The notes under the pieces: generated by a model
Seen by the model: only the letters and a program-made list of their open reading frames with translations
Told to the model about the DNA's origin: nothing
The model's database searches: none
In this document: one piece after another, positions 18,625 to 26,471 of the stretch
Numbering within the stretch: the stretch's first letter is position 1
Layout: the number at the start of each line of letters is the position of its first letter
NCBI RefSeq assembly: GCF_017356265.1
Contig: NZ_JAFNAW010000010.1
Span: 29,098-93,097, forward strand
Direction of reading: 5' to 3'
DNA from: Paracoccus fontiphilus
Lineage (GTDB): Bacteria; Pseudomonadota; Alphaproteobacteria; Rhodobacterales; Rhodobacteraceae
Length of the DNA stretch: 64,000 nt
Program-made: the position numbers and the translations under genes

Positions 18625-19377
18625 ATGAAGCAGGTCGCGGCAATCCTGGGTGCGGGTCTTCTTGGCTTGGCGGCTTGCGCCCCCCTGCCGCCGGAACAGG
18701 CGCCGCTGCCGTCCGGTCCCGCTGCCGCCCCCCAGCCCGCGCCGTCCCTGACCAACGACGGCAGCCCGCAATCCGCCGCCCGGATGTTCGTGGGCGTCAT
18801 GCGCCGGATGGAGCCCGCCGTCGAACGCGAATGCCTGCAGCGCCGCACCCAGCCGATCAACTGCGACTTCCAGTTCGTTGTGGACGACCGCCCCGGGCAA
18901 GAGGCGAACGCCTTCCAGACCATCGACCCCGCCGGCCGTCCGATCATCGGCTTCACGCTGTCGCTGATCGCGCAGGCCTACAATGGCGACGAACTCGCCT
19001 TTGTGGTCGGCCATGAGGCAAGCCACCATGTGCTGAATCACCTGGACCAGAAGGCCGGCGCCGCGGCGGCAGGGGCGGTGATCCTGGGCAGCATCGCCTC
19101 GGTCTACGGCAACAACCAGGAAGCTATCGAGACGGCACAGCGAATCGGTGCCTCGGTGGGGTCGCGCTATTACTCGCGAGACTGGGAATTGCAGGCGGAT
19201 TATTTGGGCGCGGTGATGACGCTGAATGCCGGATTCGATCCGATCAAGGGATCGCAGTTCTTCCAGCGGATACCCGACCCGGGCGATCACATCCTAGGAA
19301 CGCACCCCGCGCGCGCCGCCCGGCTGGAGCAGGTCCGCCGCGCGGTGGACGACGTGCGCAGCGGCCGCATTCGCTAG
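18625..19377 (+). CDS. M48 family metalloprotease, lipoprotein
   Basis: A 250-residue protein. The signal peptide MKQVAAILGAGLLGLAAC has a clear lipobox with Cys18, followed by a Pro/Ala-rich linker. The zinc site HEASH is near residue 130 (VVGHEASHHVLNH), and the third ligand is within WELQADYLGAVM (the ExxAD motif). The GTHP motif near the end (ILGTHPARAAR) is also typical of M48 (LoiP/YggG-like) peptidases. It is probably anchored in the outer membrane facing the periplasm and acts in protein quality control. The ATG at 18625 is chosen because it begins the signal peptide. Confidence 0.92.
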   Translation: MKQVAAILGAGLLGLAACAPLPPEQAPLPSGPAAAPQPAPSLTNDGSPQSAARMFVGVMRRMEPAVERECLQRRTQPINCDFQFVVDDRPGQEANAFQTIDPAGRPIIGFTLSLIAQAYNGDELAFVVGHEASHHVLNHLDQKAGAAAAGAVILGSIASVYGNNQEAIETAQRIGASVGSRYYSRDWELQADYLGAVMTLNAGFDPIKGSQFFQRIPDPGDHILGTHPARAARLEQVRRAVDDVRSGRIR

Positions 19378-19674
19378 CCAAGCCAATTCCTCATCGCGGC
19401 AACGGAATTGTCACGGCACGTGACCTGTTTGCAGCATTGAAAACGGGCCTGATTCCGCCGATGCGACCGAGTTATTTAAATTTACACAAAATTTTCGGAT
19501 GCAATGCAGCGAAGTATTGCAATACAACCGCAGTAAACGTGCTTCTGCATGTGCGTGTAAAAAAATGCTGACCGGGTGGCGAATTTCTGCTTATGTCGTA
19601 TTTACCACGTACATTAAATGTCTGTGGGTTGATGGTTCGCGTGACGCTCGACGGCGTCCGCTTGGAGATGCGGA
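19378..19674. other. Low-GC intergenic region
   Basis: About 300 bases without a supported gene. Roughly 19455-19640 is strikingly AT-rich for this chromosome (for example TTATTTAAATTTACACAAAATTTT, given here only as base composition from 19472). It contains poly-A runs and an ATTGCAAT palindrome near 19517. It lies upstream of the hypothetical gene at 19675 and may hold its promoter or a protein-binding region. I see no tRNA fold or convincing small-RNA terminator. Confidence 0.5.
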
Positions 19675-20025
19675 ATGATCGGCGTCGTTGTGTGGAGTTG
19701 CGTTGTTCGCGAAAAGGCCGTGATCTGGTGCGAGGATCATGCAGCCTTGGCCTATCTCCAAGGCCGCGAAAACATGGTTAATGCCGCATGGTGGCCGCAG
19801 CCGGGCGATCTGGTCGAACTGGACAGCGAGGTCGTCGGCTCCCTGCGTAACGCCCGACGCGTCACGCTGTTGTCCGAACAGGAATATTCCGGCCTTCCCG
19901 AGATGCTGCGCGCCAGCATTCCATCGGGCCCGCATCTGCGCCTCGTGGCCTGCAACCCGTCCCCCGACATGCAGGACCGGATCGCGGGCGAGGCCGAGTC
20001 GTCCCTGGCCTCGGTCGCCCGCTGA
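19675..20025 (+). CDS. Conserved hypothetical protein
   Basis: A 116-residue protein with no signal peptide or membrane segment. Visible features are an N-terminal strand MIGVVVWSCVV, a WCEDHAALAYLQG segment, and WWPQPGDLVELD, suggesting a small beta-rich domain. GGAG lies about seven bases before the ATG. The stop is three bases from the stop of the convergent ilvH. I do not recognise the family. The coding part has normal GC although its upstream region is unusually AT-rich. Confidence 0.65.
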   Translation: MIGVVVWSCVVREKAVIWCEDHAALAYLQGRENMVNAAWWPQPGDLVELDSEVVGSLRNARRVTLLSEQEYSGLPEMLRASIPSGPHLRLVACNPSPDMQDRIAGEAESSLASVAR

Positions 20026-20028
20026 CCG

Positions 20029-20589
20029 TCAGACGCCGCGCGACAGCGCGGCAACGCCCGTCCGCGCCAGATCGGCAAGCCCCAGGGGACGCATCAGGTC
20101 CGCGAAGGCGTCCAGCTTCGACGGAGTGCCGACCAGTTCGAAGACAAAGCTTTCCAGCGTCGAATCGACCACGTTGGCGCGGAAGATCTCGGCGATGCGC
20201 AGGGCCTCGACCCGCTTTTCGCCCTGGCCGCGAACCTTGAACAGGCCCAGTTCCCGTTCCACGGCCGGACCCTCGACGGTCAGGTCATGGACCTCGTGCA
20301 CCGGCACGATCCGTCCAAGCTGCGTCTTGACCTGCGCAATGACGGCAGGCGTCCCGCGCGTGACCAGGGTGATGCGCGAGCGGTGGCCGGTGTGATCCAC
20401 CTCGGCCACGGTCAGGCTGTCGATGTTGTAGCCGCGCCCCGAGAACAGCCCGATCACGCGGGCCAGGACGCCCGGCTCGTTCTCGACCAGGACGGCAAGG
20501 GTATGGCTTTCCTCAAGCTGGGCGTTCGGATCGCGCAGGTCATAGGCCGAATGGCTGGACGCGCCCTTCTGGATGTTCAAAGCGTTCAT
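20029..20589 (-). CDS. ilvH: Acetolactate synthase small (regulatory) subunit
   Basis: A 186-residue protein. The N-terminal ACT domain is HTLAVLVENEPGVLARVIGLFSGRGYNIDSL (about residues 29-60), with the valine-binding signature ENEPGVL. The ALS_ss C-terminal domain follows, with RELGLFKV and RANVVDSTLESFVFELVG. It binds IlvB and confers valine feedback inhibition. The ATG at 20589 is preceded by AAGATGAAGG, which belongs to the repeat tail between ilvB and ilvH, so the repeat supplies the ribosome-binding site. It is co-directional with and downstream of ilvB. Confidence 0.96.
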   Translation of the reverse strand: MNALNIQKGASSHSAYDLRDPNAQLEESHTLAVLVENEPGVLARVIGLFSGRGYNIDSLTVAEVDHTGHRSRITLVTRGTPAVIAQVKTQLGRIVPVHEVHDLTVEGPAVERELGLFKVRGQGEKRVEALRIAEIFRANVVDSTLESFVFELVGTPSKLDAFADLMRPLGLADLARTGVAALSRGV

Positions 20590-20598
20590 GGTTTTGCC

Positions 20599-20645
20599 TT
20601 CATCTTGGCACAAATATCCCGGGGGTGTGGGGGCAGCGCCCCCAC
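20599..20645 (-). repeat. 3'-end hairpin plus conserved tail element, copy D
   Basis: Read on the minus strand, starting seven bases after the ilvB stop: hairpin GTGGGGGC-GCT-GCCCCCAC (20627-20645), then CCC and the tail GGATATTTGTGCCAAGATGAA (20599-20619). The tail matches the one at 52140-52160. Here the element sits inside an operon, so the hairpin may attenuate ilvH transcription or stabilise the ilvB message, while the tail provides the ilvH ribosome-binding site. Confidence 0.7.
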
Positions 20646-20651
20646 CGACGA

Positions 20652-22406
20652 TCAGACCAGCACGGCGCCTTCGGATTCGATCACGCCGAAAGTTGCGGCC
20701 TCGCCCAGCAGCATTTCATTGTGCGGCTTGCCCGAGGGGATCATCGGGAAGCAGTTCTCGTGCTTCTCGACCAGGACATCCAGGATGAACGGCCCGTCAT
20801 AGTCCAGCATCGCCTGGATCGCCGCGTCCAGATCCCCGGGGTCCTTGACCACCGCGCCCTTGCAGCCAAAGGCCTCGGCCAGCTTGACGAAGTCGGGCAG
20901 GCTGTCCGACCAGCTTTGGCTGTAGCGTTCGCCATGCAGAAGCTGCTGCCACTGGCGGACCATGCCCAGCCGTTCGTTGTTCAGGATGAACTGCTTGACC
21001 GGCAGGCGGAACTGCACCGCGGTGCCCATCTCCTGCATGTTCATCAGCCAGCTTGCATCGCCCGCGACGTTGATGACCAGGGCATCCGGGTGGGCCATCT
21101 GCACGCCGATGCTGGCGGGCAGGCCATAGCCCATGGTCCCCAGCCCGCCCGAGGTCATCCAGCGGTTCGGCCCCTCGAAATGCAGGTATTGCGCGGCCCA
21201 CATCTGGTGCTGGCCCACTTCGGTCGTGATGTAGCGGTCGCGGCCCTTGGTCAGCGCCTCCAGCCGTTCCAGCGCGTATTGCGGCTTGATCAGCGTGTCG
21301 CTGTTCCGATAACCAAGGCAGTTCTTGGCTTTCCAGCCCTCGATCTGCTGCCACCACTGGGCAAGCGCCGGGCTGTTCACCTTGCGGCCGCGCGACTTCC
21401 AGACCTTCAGCAGATCCTCCAGCACATGGCCCACGTCGCCGACAATGGGAATGTCGACATGGATGACCTTGTTGATCGAGGACGGGTCGATGTCGATATG
21501 CGCCTTGATCGAATGGGGGCTGAAATCCGCCACGCGCCCGGTGATGCGGTCGTCGAAGCGCGCGCCGATGTTGATCATCAGGTCGCAGCCGTGCATCGCC
21601 AGGTTGGCCTCGTAAAGGCCGTGCATCCCCAGCATCCCCAGCCAGTTCCGGCCGGACGCCGGATAGGCGCCAAGCCCCATCAGGGTCGAGGTGACGGGAA
21701 AGCCCGTAGCCTCGGCCAGTTCGCGCAGAAGCTGGCTTGCCCCCGGACCCGAGTTGATGACGCCGCCGCCGGTATAAAGGATCGGACGCTCGGCCCCCTC
21801 CATCAACTCGACCAGACGCGTGATCGCGTTGATGTCGCCCTTGCGGACCGGCTGATAGCGGCCGGGATCGACCTGCTTGGGGCCGACATAGGCGTCGGTC
21901 GCGAACTGCACGTCCTTCGGGATATCGACCAGGACCGGCCCCGGACGCCCCGAGGTGGCGACCTGGAACGCCTTGTGGATCGTCTCGGCCAGCTTGCCCG
22001 TGTCCTTGACCAGCCAGTTGTGCTTGGTGCAGGGACGCGTGATGCCGACCGTGTCGGCTTCCTGGAAGCCGTCGGTGCCGATCATGAAGGTCGGCACCTG
22101 GCCCGACAGCACGACCAGCGGAATCGAATCCAGCAGCGCGTCGGTCAGCCCGGTCACCGCATTCGTGGCACCAGGACCCGAGGTGACGATGACAACCCCC
22201 GGCTTGCCCGTGGACCGGGCATAGCCCTCGGCCATGTGGACGGCGCCCTGTTCGTGGCGCACCAGGACGTGGGTGATGTCGTTCTGCTGGAACAGCTCGT
22301 CATAGATGGGTAGTACCGCCCCGCCCGGATAGCCGAATACCGTGTCGACGCCCTGATCGCGCAGCGCTTCGACAACCATTCTTGCACCCGTCATCATTCG
22401 GGACAT
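20652..22406 (-). CDS. ilvB: Acetolactate synthase large (catalytic) subunit
   Basis: A 584-residue ThDP enzyme. The N-terminal PYR domain has [15 protein letters not shown] and the catalytic Glu in [16 protein letters not shown]. The middle domain binds FAD. The C-terminal PP domain has the ThDP motif [17 protein letters not shown], ending ...FILNN. It condenses two pyruvates, or pyruvate and 2-ketobutyrate, in branched-chain amino acid synthesis. The ATG at 22406 has GGAGGAAGG directly upstream. ilvH follows. A probable promoter with 17-bp spacing lies at 22460-22488. Confidence 0.97.
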   Translation of the reverse strand: MSRMMTGARMVVEALRDQGVDTVFGYPGGAVLPIYDELFQQNDITHVLVRHEQGAVHMAEGYARSTGKPGVVIVTSGPGATNAVTGLTDALLDSIPLVVLSGQVPTFMIGTDGFQEADTVGITRPCTKHNWLVKDTGKLAETIHKAFQVATSGRPGPVLVDIPKDVQFATDAYVGPKQVDPGRYQPVRKGDINAITRLVELMEGAERPILYTGGGVINSGPGASQLLRELAEATGFPVTSTLMGLGAYPASGRNWLGMLGMHGLYEANLAMHGCDLMINIGARFDDRITGRVADFSPHSIKAHIDIDPSSINKVIHVDIPIVGDVGHVLEDLLKVWKSRGRKVNSPALAQWWQQIEGWKAKNCLGYRNSDTLIKPQYALERLEALTKGRDRYITTEVGQHQMWAAQYLHFEGPNRWMTSGGLGTMGYGLPASIGVQMAHPDALVINVAGDASWLMNMQEMGTAVQFRLPVKQFILNNERLGMVRQWQQLLHGERYSQSWSDSLPDFVKLAEAFGCKGAVVKDPGDLDAAIQAMLDYDGPFILDVLVEKHENCFPMIPSGKPHNEMLLGEAATFGVIESEGAVLV

Positions 22407-22459
22407 GCCTTCCTCCATCAGATCAAGACGACGCAGGCAGCCCGCCCGCGCGTCGGCGC

Positions 22460-22488
22460 AAACTATGGAGACGGCAGGGCGGGGTCAA
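22460..22488 (-). promoter_or_regulatory. Predicted promoter of ilvB-ilvH
   Basis: On the minus strand, TTGACC (22488-22483) and TAGTTT (22465-22460) are separated by 17 bases, fitting a housekeeping -35/-10 pair. It lies 54-82 bases upstream of the ilvB ATG. I see no leader peptide rich in Val, Leu or Ile codons in the short remaining leader. Confidence 0.45.
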
Positions 22489-22549
22489 TGGGCTGGCGCG
22501 GATAAAATGGCGCCAATCACGCAAAATTTGTAATTTTCTTTCGCCTATT

Positions 22550-23389
22550 TCAGCGATCGAACTGCGGCAGGGCGATGCGGGCGACCTGTTCCACGATCGG
22601 ATCGACCGACAGGGGATGGGCCTCGTTCGAGTGATCCTGCGGGTCGCCGATGTTCTGCCAGACGCCGCCCTTGTAGATTTCCAGGGCCGAGAACTTGGCC
22701 TTGTAGTCCATCTTGCGGCTGCCGGGCACCCAATAGCCCAGGTAGATGAAGGGCAGCTTCGCGGCGCGCGCGATCTCGATATGATCCAGGATCAGGTAGG
22801 TTCCCAGGCTGGCCGGTTGCAGGATCGGATGGTAGAAGCTGTAGACAAGGCTGAGGCCGTCATCCAGCACGTCGGTCAGGCAGACGGCGGCCAGGAAGTC
22901 GTCGCCGGGCGCCAGCCGTTCCGGCCGGTCGGCGCTGCAACGGTATTCGATGACGCGGGTCTTGACCGGCGTTTCCTCGATCATCGCGGCGAATTCGAAG
23001 ATGTCCATGTCGGCCATCCCGCCATCGGCATGGCGGCTGTCGAGGTAGCGGCGGAACAGTTCGAACTGCTCCTCGGTCGCCCAGGCGCTGGTGGCAAGGC
23101 GCCGCAGGCCCGCGTTGCGCCGCAGCAGACGGCGCTGCGTGCGCGACGGCTGGAAATCCGCCACGCGGATCCGCGCCGACATGCAGGCGACGCAGCTTTC
23201 GCAACTGGGGCGGTACAGCACATTCTGGGACCGGCGGAAGCCCTGCCGGGACAGGGCGTTGTTCAGGTCGGACGCGTTGTCGCCATGCAGCGCTGTGAAC
23301 AGCTTGCGTTCCGCCCGGCCATGCAGATAGGGGCACGGCTGCGGAGCCGTGACATAGAACTGCGGCGCATGGGGAAGGGTATGGCGCAT
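22550..23389 (-). CDS. bpt: Aspartate/glutamate leucyltransferase (N-end rule)
   Basis: A 279-residue protein of the ATE/Bpt family. The N-terminal domain has the family sequence [17 protein letters not shown] and the cysteine cluster [16 protein letters not shown]. The C-terminal domain has [18 protein letters not shown] followed by [11 protein letters not shown] and [18 protein letters not shown], all diagnostic of bacterial Bpt. It transfers Leu from Leu-tRNA to N-terminal Asp/Glu, marking proteins for ClpS-ClpAP. The ATG at 23389 is chosen; the preceding codon is TTG. It is divergent from glnE. Confidence 0.94.
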   Translation of the reverse strand: MRHTLPHAPQFYVTAPQPCPYLHGRAERKLFTALHGDNASDLNNALSRQGFRRSQNVLYRPSCESCVACMSARIRVADFQPSRTQRRLLRRNAGLRRLATSAWATEEQFELFRRYLDSRHADGGMADMDIFEFAAMIEETPVKTRVIEYRCSADRPERLAPGDDFLAAVCLTDVLDDGLSLVYSFYHPILQPASLGTYLILDHIEIARAAKLPFIYLGYWVPGSRKMDYKAKFSALEIYKGGVWQNIGDPQDHSNEAHPLSVDPIVEQVARIALPQFDR

Positions 23390-23657
23390 CAACGGCGGCC
23401 CTTGTGGCGGTTTGTCGTTCCAGAACTGATCATGCGCCGAAAAGGATCCGTCTGCCCAACTGTGGATTTGGCCGAAAGCCTAACAATGAAAGCGTGACAC
23501 GCCAAGCGGGGAAAGAGTTAAAGGCCGAACTGCCGCTGCACCCGGCGCCGGCGGCCCGGATCGACAGGCCCGGATTGATGGGCCCAGATTGACGGGCTCA
23601 GATTGACGGGCTCAGATTGACGGGCTCAGATTGACGTGGCGGGGGCTTTGGCTAACC
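23390..23657. other. Divergent bpt/glnE intergenic region
   Basis: About 270 bases between two divergent genes, so it should hold both promoters. The half next to glnE is filled by an 84-bp tandem repeat (23552-23635). The rest contains no supported small gene. Confidence 0.5.
23552..23635 (+). repeat. Six tandem copies of a 14-bp unit upstream of glnE
   Basis: Six head-to-tail 14-bp units with no gaps. The first three are degenerate (CGGCCCGGATCGAC, AGGCCCGGATTGAT, GGGCCCAGATTGAC). The last three are identical, GGGCTCAGATTGAC. Identity rises toward glnE, consistent with recent expansion at that end. Each late unit carries TTGAC, like a -35 hexamer. The array ends about 22 bases before the chosen glnE ATG. 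Confidence 0.9.
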
Positions 23658-26471
23658 ATGCGGCGCATGGATTTCGCAGCCCGCATCACCCGCCATCCCC
23701 TTGCCGCCGACCCGGACCGGGCGCAGCATGTCCTTTCCCTGCTCCCTGCGCTGGACCCGTCCCTGGCCGCCCTTGTCGGCGGCGCGGCGGGATGCAGCCC
23801 CTATCTGGCAGGTCTCTTGCAGCAGGAAGCCGAGTGGCTGCCCGGCGCCCTAGGCCACGACGACGTGGTCGCGCGGGAAACGGCGGGCTTCGAGGACCTG
23901 GGTGCCGAGGATCTGGCCATCGCCCTGCGCCGGGCCAAGCGCCGCGTTGCGCTTTACACCGCACTGGCCGACCTGGGCGGCGTCTGGCCGCTGGAGCAGG
24001 TCACGGCCGTGCTGTCCGACCTTGCCGACCGGGCGGTCGATCTGGCCTTGCGCGCCCATGTCGCGCAGGAACGCCGACGCGGCAAGCTGCCGCCCAGCGA
24101 CGCCGAATGCGGCGGCCTGTTCGCCCTGGCGATGGGCAAGGGCGGCGCGCGAGAGCTGAACTACAGCTCCGACATCGACCTGATCGTCCTGTTCGATGAA
24201 ACCGCCTATGCCGAGGCGGACCAGCAAGAGGCGCGGGCCGCCCTGATCCGGGCCACGCGCAAGATGACCGCCCTGCTGTCCGAGGTCACGGCGCATGGCT
24301 ATGTCTTCCGCACCGACCTGCGGCTGCGGCCCGATGCCTCGGTCACGCCGGTCTGTATCTCGACCGCGGCGGCGCTGGCCTATTACGAGGCCGAAGGGCG
24401 GACCTGGGAACGCGCCGCCTTCATCAAGGCCCGCGCGGCGGCGGGCGATGTCGCGGCGGGCGAGCGCTTCCTGCGCGAGCTGCGGCCCTTCGTCTGGCGC
24501 AAGCACCTGGATTTCGCCGCCATCCAGGACGCGCACGACATGCGCCTGCGCATCCGCGACCACAAGGGCCTGGGCGGGCGGCTGGAGATTCCAAGCCACA
24601 ACATGAAGCTGGGCCGGGGCGGCATCCGGGAGATCGAGTTCTTCACCCAGACGCGCCAACTGATCGCGGGCGGGCGCGACCCCGGCCTGCGCCAGCGCGA
24701 CACCGTGGGCGGGCTTGCGGCACTGGCGGCAAAGGGCTGGATTCCCGCGGACGTGGCGCAGCACCTGACCGACCACTATCGCGAACACCGCGACATCGAG
24801 CATCGCATCCAGATGGTCAACGACGCCCAGACCCACTGCCTGCCCAAGGACAGGTCCGGCATTGCCCTCATCGCCGCGATGATGGGAAAGGATGACCCCG
24901 ACGCCTGGTCGGCCCGCCTGCGCACGCGGCTGGAGCATGTGCACGAGCTTACCGAAACCTTCTTCGCCCCCGGAGAAATCGTCCAGCGGCCCTCGATCTC
25001 GGCGGAATCGCAGGCGATCATCGACCGCTGGCACGCCTATCCTGCGCTTCGGTCGCTCCGCGCGCAGCAGATCTTCAAGCGGGTCGAGCCGCAGCTTCTG
25101 TCGCGCATGGCCCGCACCGGCCACCCGGCCGAGGCGCTTGGCCGATTCGACGGCTTCCTGTCGGGCCTGCCCGCCGGCGTGCAGATCTTCTCGCTGTTCG
25201 AGGCCAATCCCCAGTTGATCGACCTTCTGGTCGACATCTGCGGCAGCGCGCCGGGCCTTGCGGCCTATCTGTCGCGCCATTCGGCGGTCCTTGACGCCGT
25301 GCTGGGGGGCAGCTTCTTCTCGCCCTGGCCCGGCGCGCAAGGGTTGCGCACGGAAGCGGAGCAGATGCTTCAATCGGCACTGACGGGGCCGGGGGGCGGA
25401 TACGAGGCCGCCCTGGATGCCGCCCGCCGCTGGGCGCATGAATGGCATTTCCGCGTCGGCGTTCACCACCTGCGCGGGCTGATCGACGCGGACGAGGCGG
25501 CGGTCCAGTACGCCGACATCGCCGACGCCTGCATCGCGGCGCTGGTTCCCGTGACTTTGGCCGATTTCGCGCGCAAGCATGGCACGCCGCCGGGACGGGG
25601 CGCGGTGGTGCTGGGCATGGGATCGCTGGGCGCGCGCACGCTGAACGCCGGATCGGACCTGGACCTGATCGTGATCTATGATGCCCAGGGGGCGGAAGGC
25701 TCGGACGGGCCGCGTCCCCTGGCGGCGCGGCCCTATTATTCGCGGCTGACGCAGGCGCTGATCACCGCCGTCTCGGCCCCCACGGCGGAAGGCCGCCTTT
25801 TCGAGGTGGACATGCGCCTGCGTCCCTCGGGGCGTCAGGGGCCCGTGGCGACCGCCATCCAAAGCTTCGAAAGCTACCAGATGACCGAGGCCTGGACCTG
25901 GGAGCATCTGGCCCTGACCCGCGCTCGCGTGGTGGCCGTGGCAGGCGAGGGCGCCGGGCGGCTGGCCGAGGATATCGAGGCGCTGCGCCTTGCGGTGCTG
26001 CGCCGGCGCGGCACCGATCCGCGGGTGATGCCCGACCTGGCCGACATGCGCGAACGGATCTTCACCGCCAAGCCCATCGACGGACGGTGGGAAGCCAAGA
26101 TCGGCCCCGGCCGTCTCCAGGACATCGACTTGCTGGCGCAGTCGCTGGCGCTGCGGGCCGGCGATCCGGCGCGGGGCACCCTTGCGCAGTTGCGGGCCGG
26201 GCGGCGCGCGGGCCTGATCACGACGGCGGATGCCGACCGGCTGGCGTCGATCTGGCGGCTTCTGTGGCGGCTTCACGCCTCGGGGCGCCTGCTGACCGCC
26301 AAGCCCTTGAACCTGGATGAGATCGGTCTGGGCGGTCAGGAGTTCCTGCTGCGCGAAAGCGGAGTAGGCTCGATCCCCGAACTGGAGGAGCGCCTGCGCG
26401 CGGCCTGCGCCGAATCTGCCGGATTGATCGACGCGGCCCTGACCGCCGAGGCAAGCGTCGCGCCGGCCTAG
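23658..26471 (+). CDS. glnE: Bifunctional glutamine synthetase adenylyltransferase/deadenylase
   Basis: A 937-residue protein with two nucleotidyltransferase domains. The N-terminal one has MGKGGARELNYSSDIDLIVLFDE (deadenylase half). The C-terminal one has LGMGSLGARTLNAGSDLDLIVIYD (adenylylation half), each followed by a GlnD PII-uridylyltransferase-like helical domain. It adds or removes AMP on glutamine synthetase under PII control. Starts at 23658 and 23667 are both possible; the frame is open to a TTG at 23631 inside the tandem repeat. The TAG stop is shared with the convergent GT2 gene as the palindrome CTAG. Confidence 0.95.
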   Translation: MRRMDFAARITRHPLAADPDRAQHVLSLLPALDPSLAALVGGAAGCSPYLAGLLQQEAEWLPGALGHDDVVARETAGFEDLGAEDLAIALRRAKRRVALYTALADLGGVWPLEQVTAVLSDLADRAVDLALRAHVAQERRRGKLPPSDAECGGLFALAMGKGGARELNYSSDIDLIVLFDETAYAEADQQEARAALIRATRKMTALLSEVTAHGYVFRTDLRLRPDASVTPVCISTAAALAYYEAEGRTWERAAFIKARAAAGDVAAGERFLRELRPFVWRKHLDFAAIQDAHDMRLRIRDHKGLGGRLEIPSHNMKLGRGGIREIEFFTQTRQLIAGGRDPGLRQRDTVGGLAALAAKGWIPADVAQHLTDHYREHRDIEHRIQMVNDAQTHCLPKDRSGIALIAAMMGKDDPDAWSARLRTRLEHVHELTETFFAPGEIVQRPSISAESQAIIDRWHAYPALRSLRAQQIFKRVEPQLLSRMARTGHPAEALGRFDGFLSGLPAGVQIFSLFEANPQLIDLLVDICGSAPGLAAYLSRHSAVLDAVLGGSFFSPWPGAQGLRTEAEQMLQSALTGPGGGYEAALDAARRWAHEWHFRVGVHHLRGLIDADEAAVQYADIADACIAALVPVTLADFARKHGTPPGRGAVVLGMGSLGARTLNAGSDLDLIVIYDAQGAEGSDGPRPLAARPYYSRLTQALITAVSAPTAEGRLFEVDMRLRPSGRQGPVATAIQSFESYQMTEAWTWEHLALTRARVVAVAGEGAGRLAEDIEALRLAVLRRRGTDPRVMPDLADMRERIFTAKPIDGRWEAKIGPGRLQDIDLLAQSLALRAGDPARGTLAQLRAGRRAGLITTADADRLASIWRLLWRLHASGRLLTAKPLNLDEIGLGGQEFLLRESGVGSIPELEERLRAACAESAGLIDAALTAEASVAPA

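Noticed and set aside
23552..23635. Possible CRISPR array
   Set aside because: The units are 14 bp and directly adjacent with no spacers, and no cas genes are present. It is a tandem repeat.
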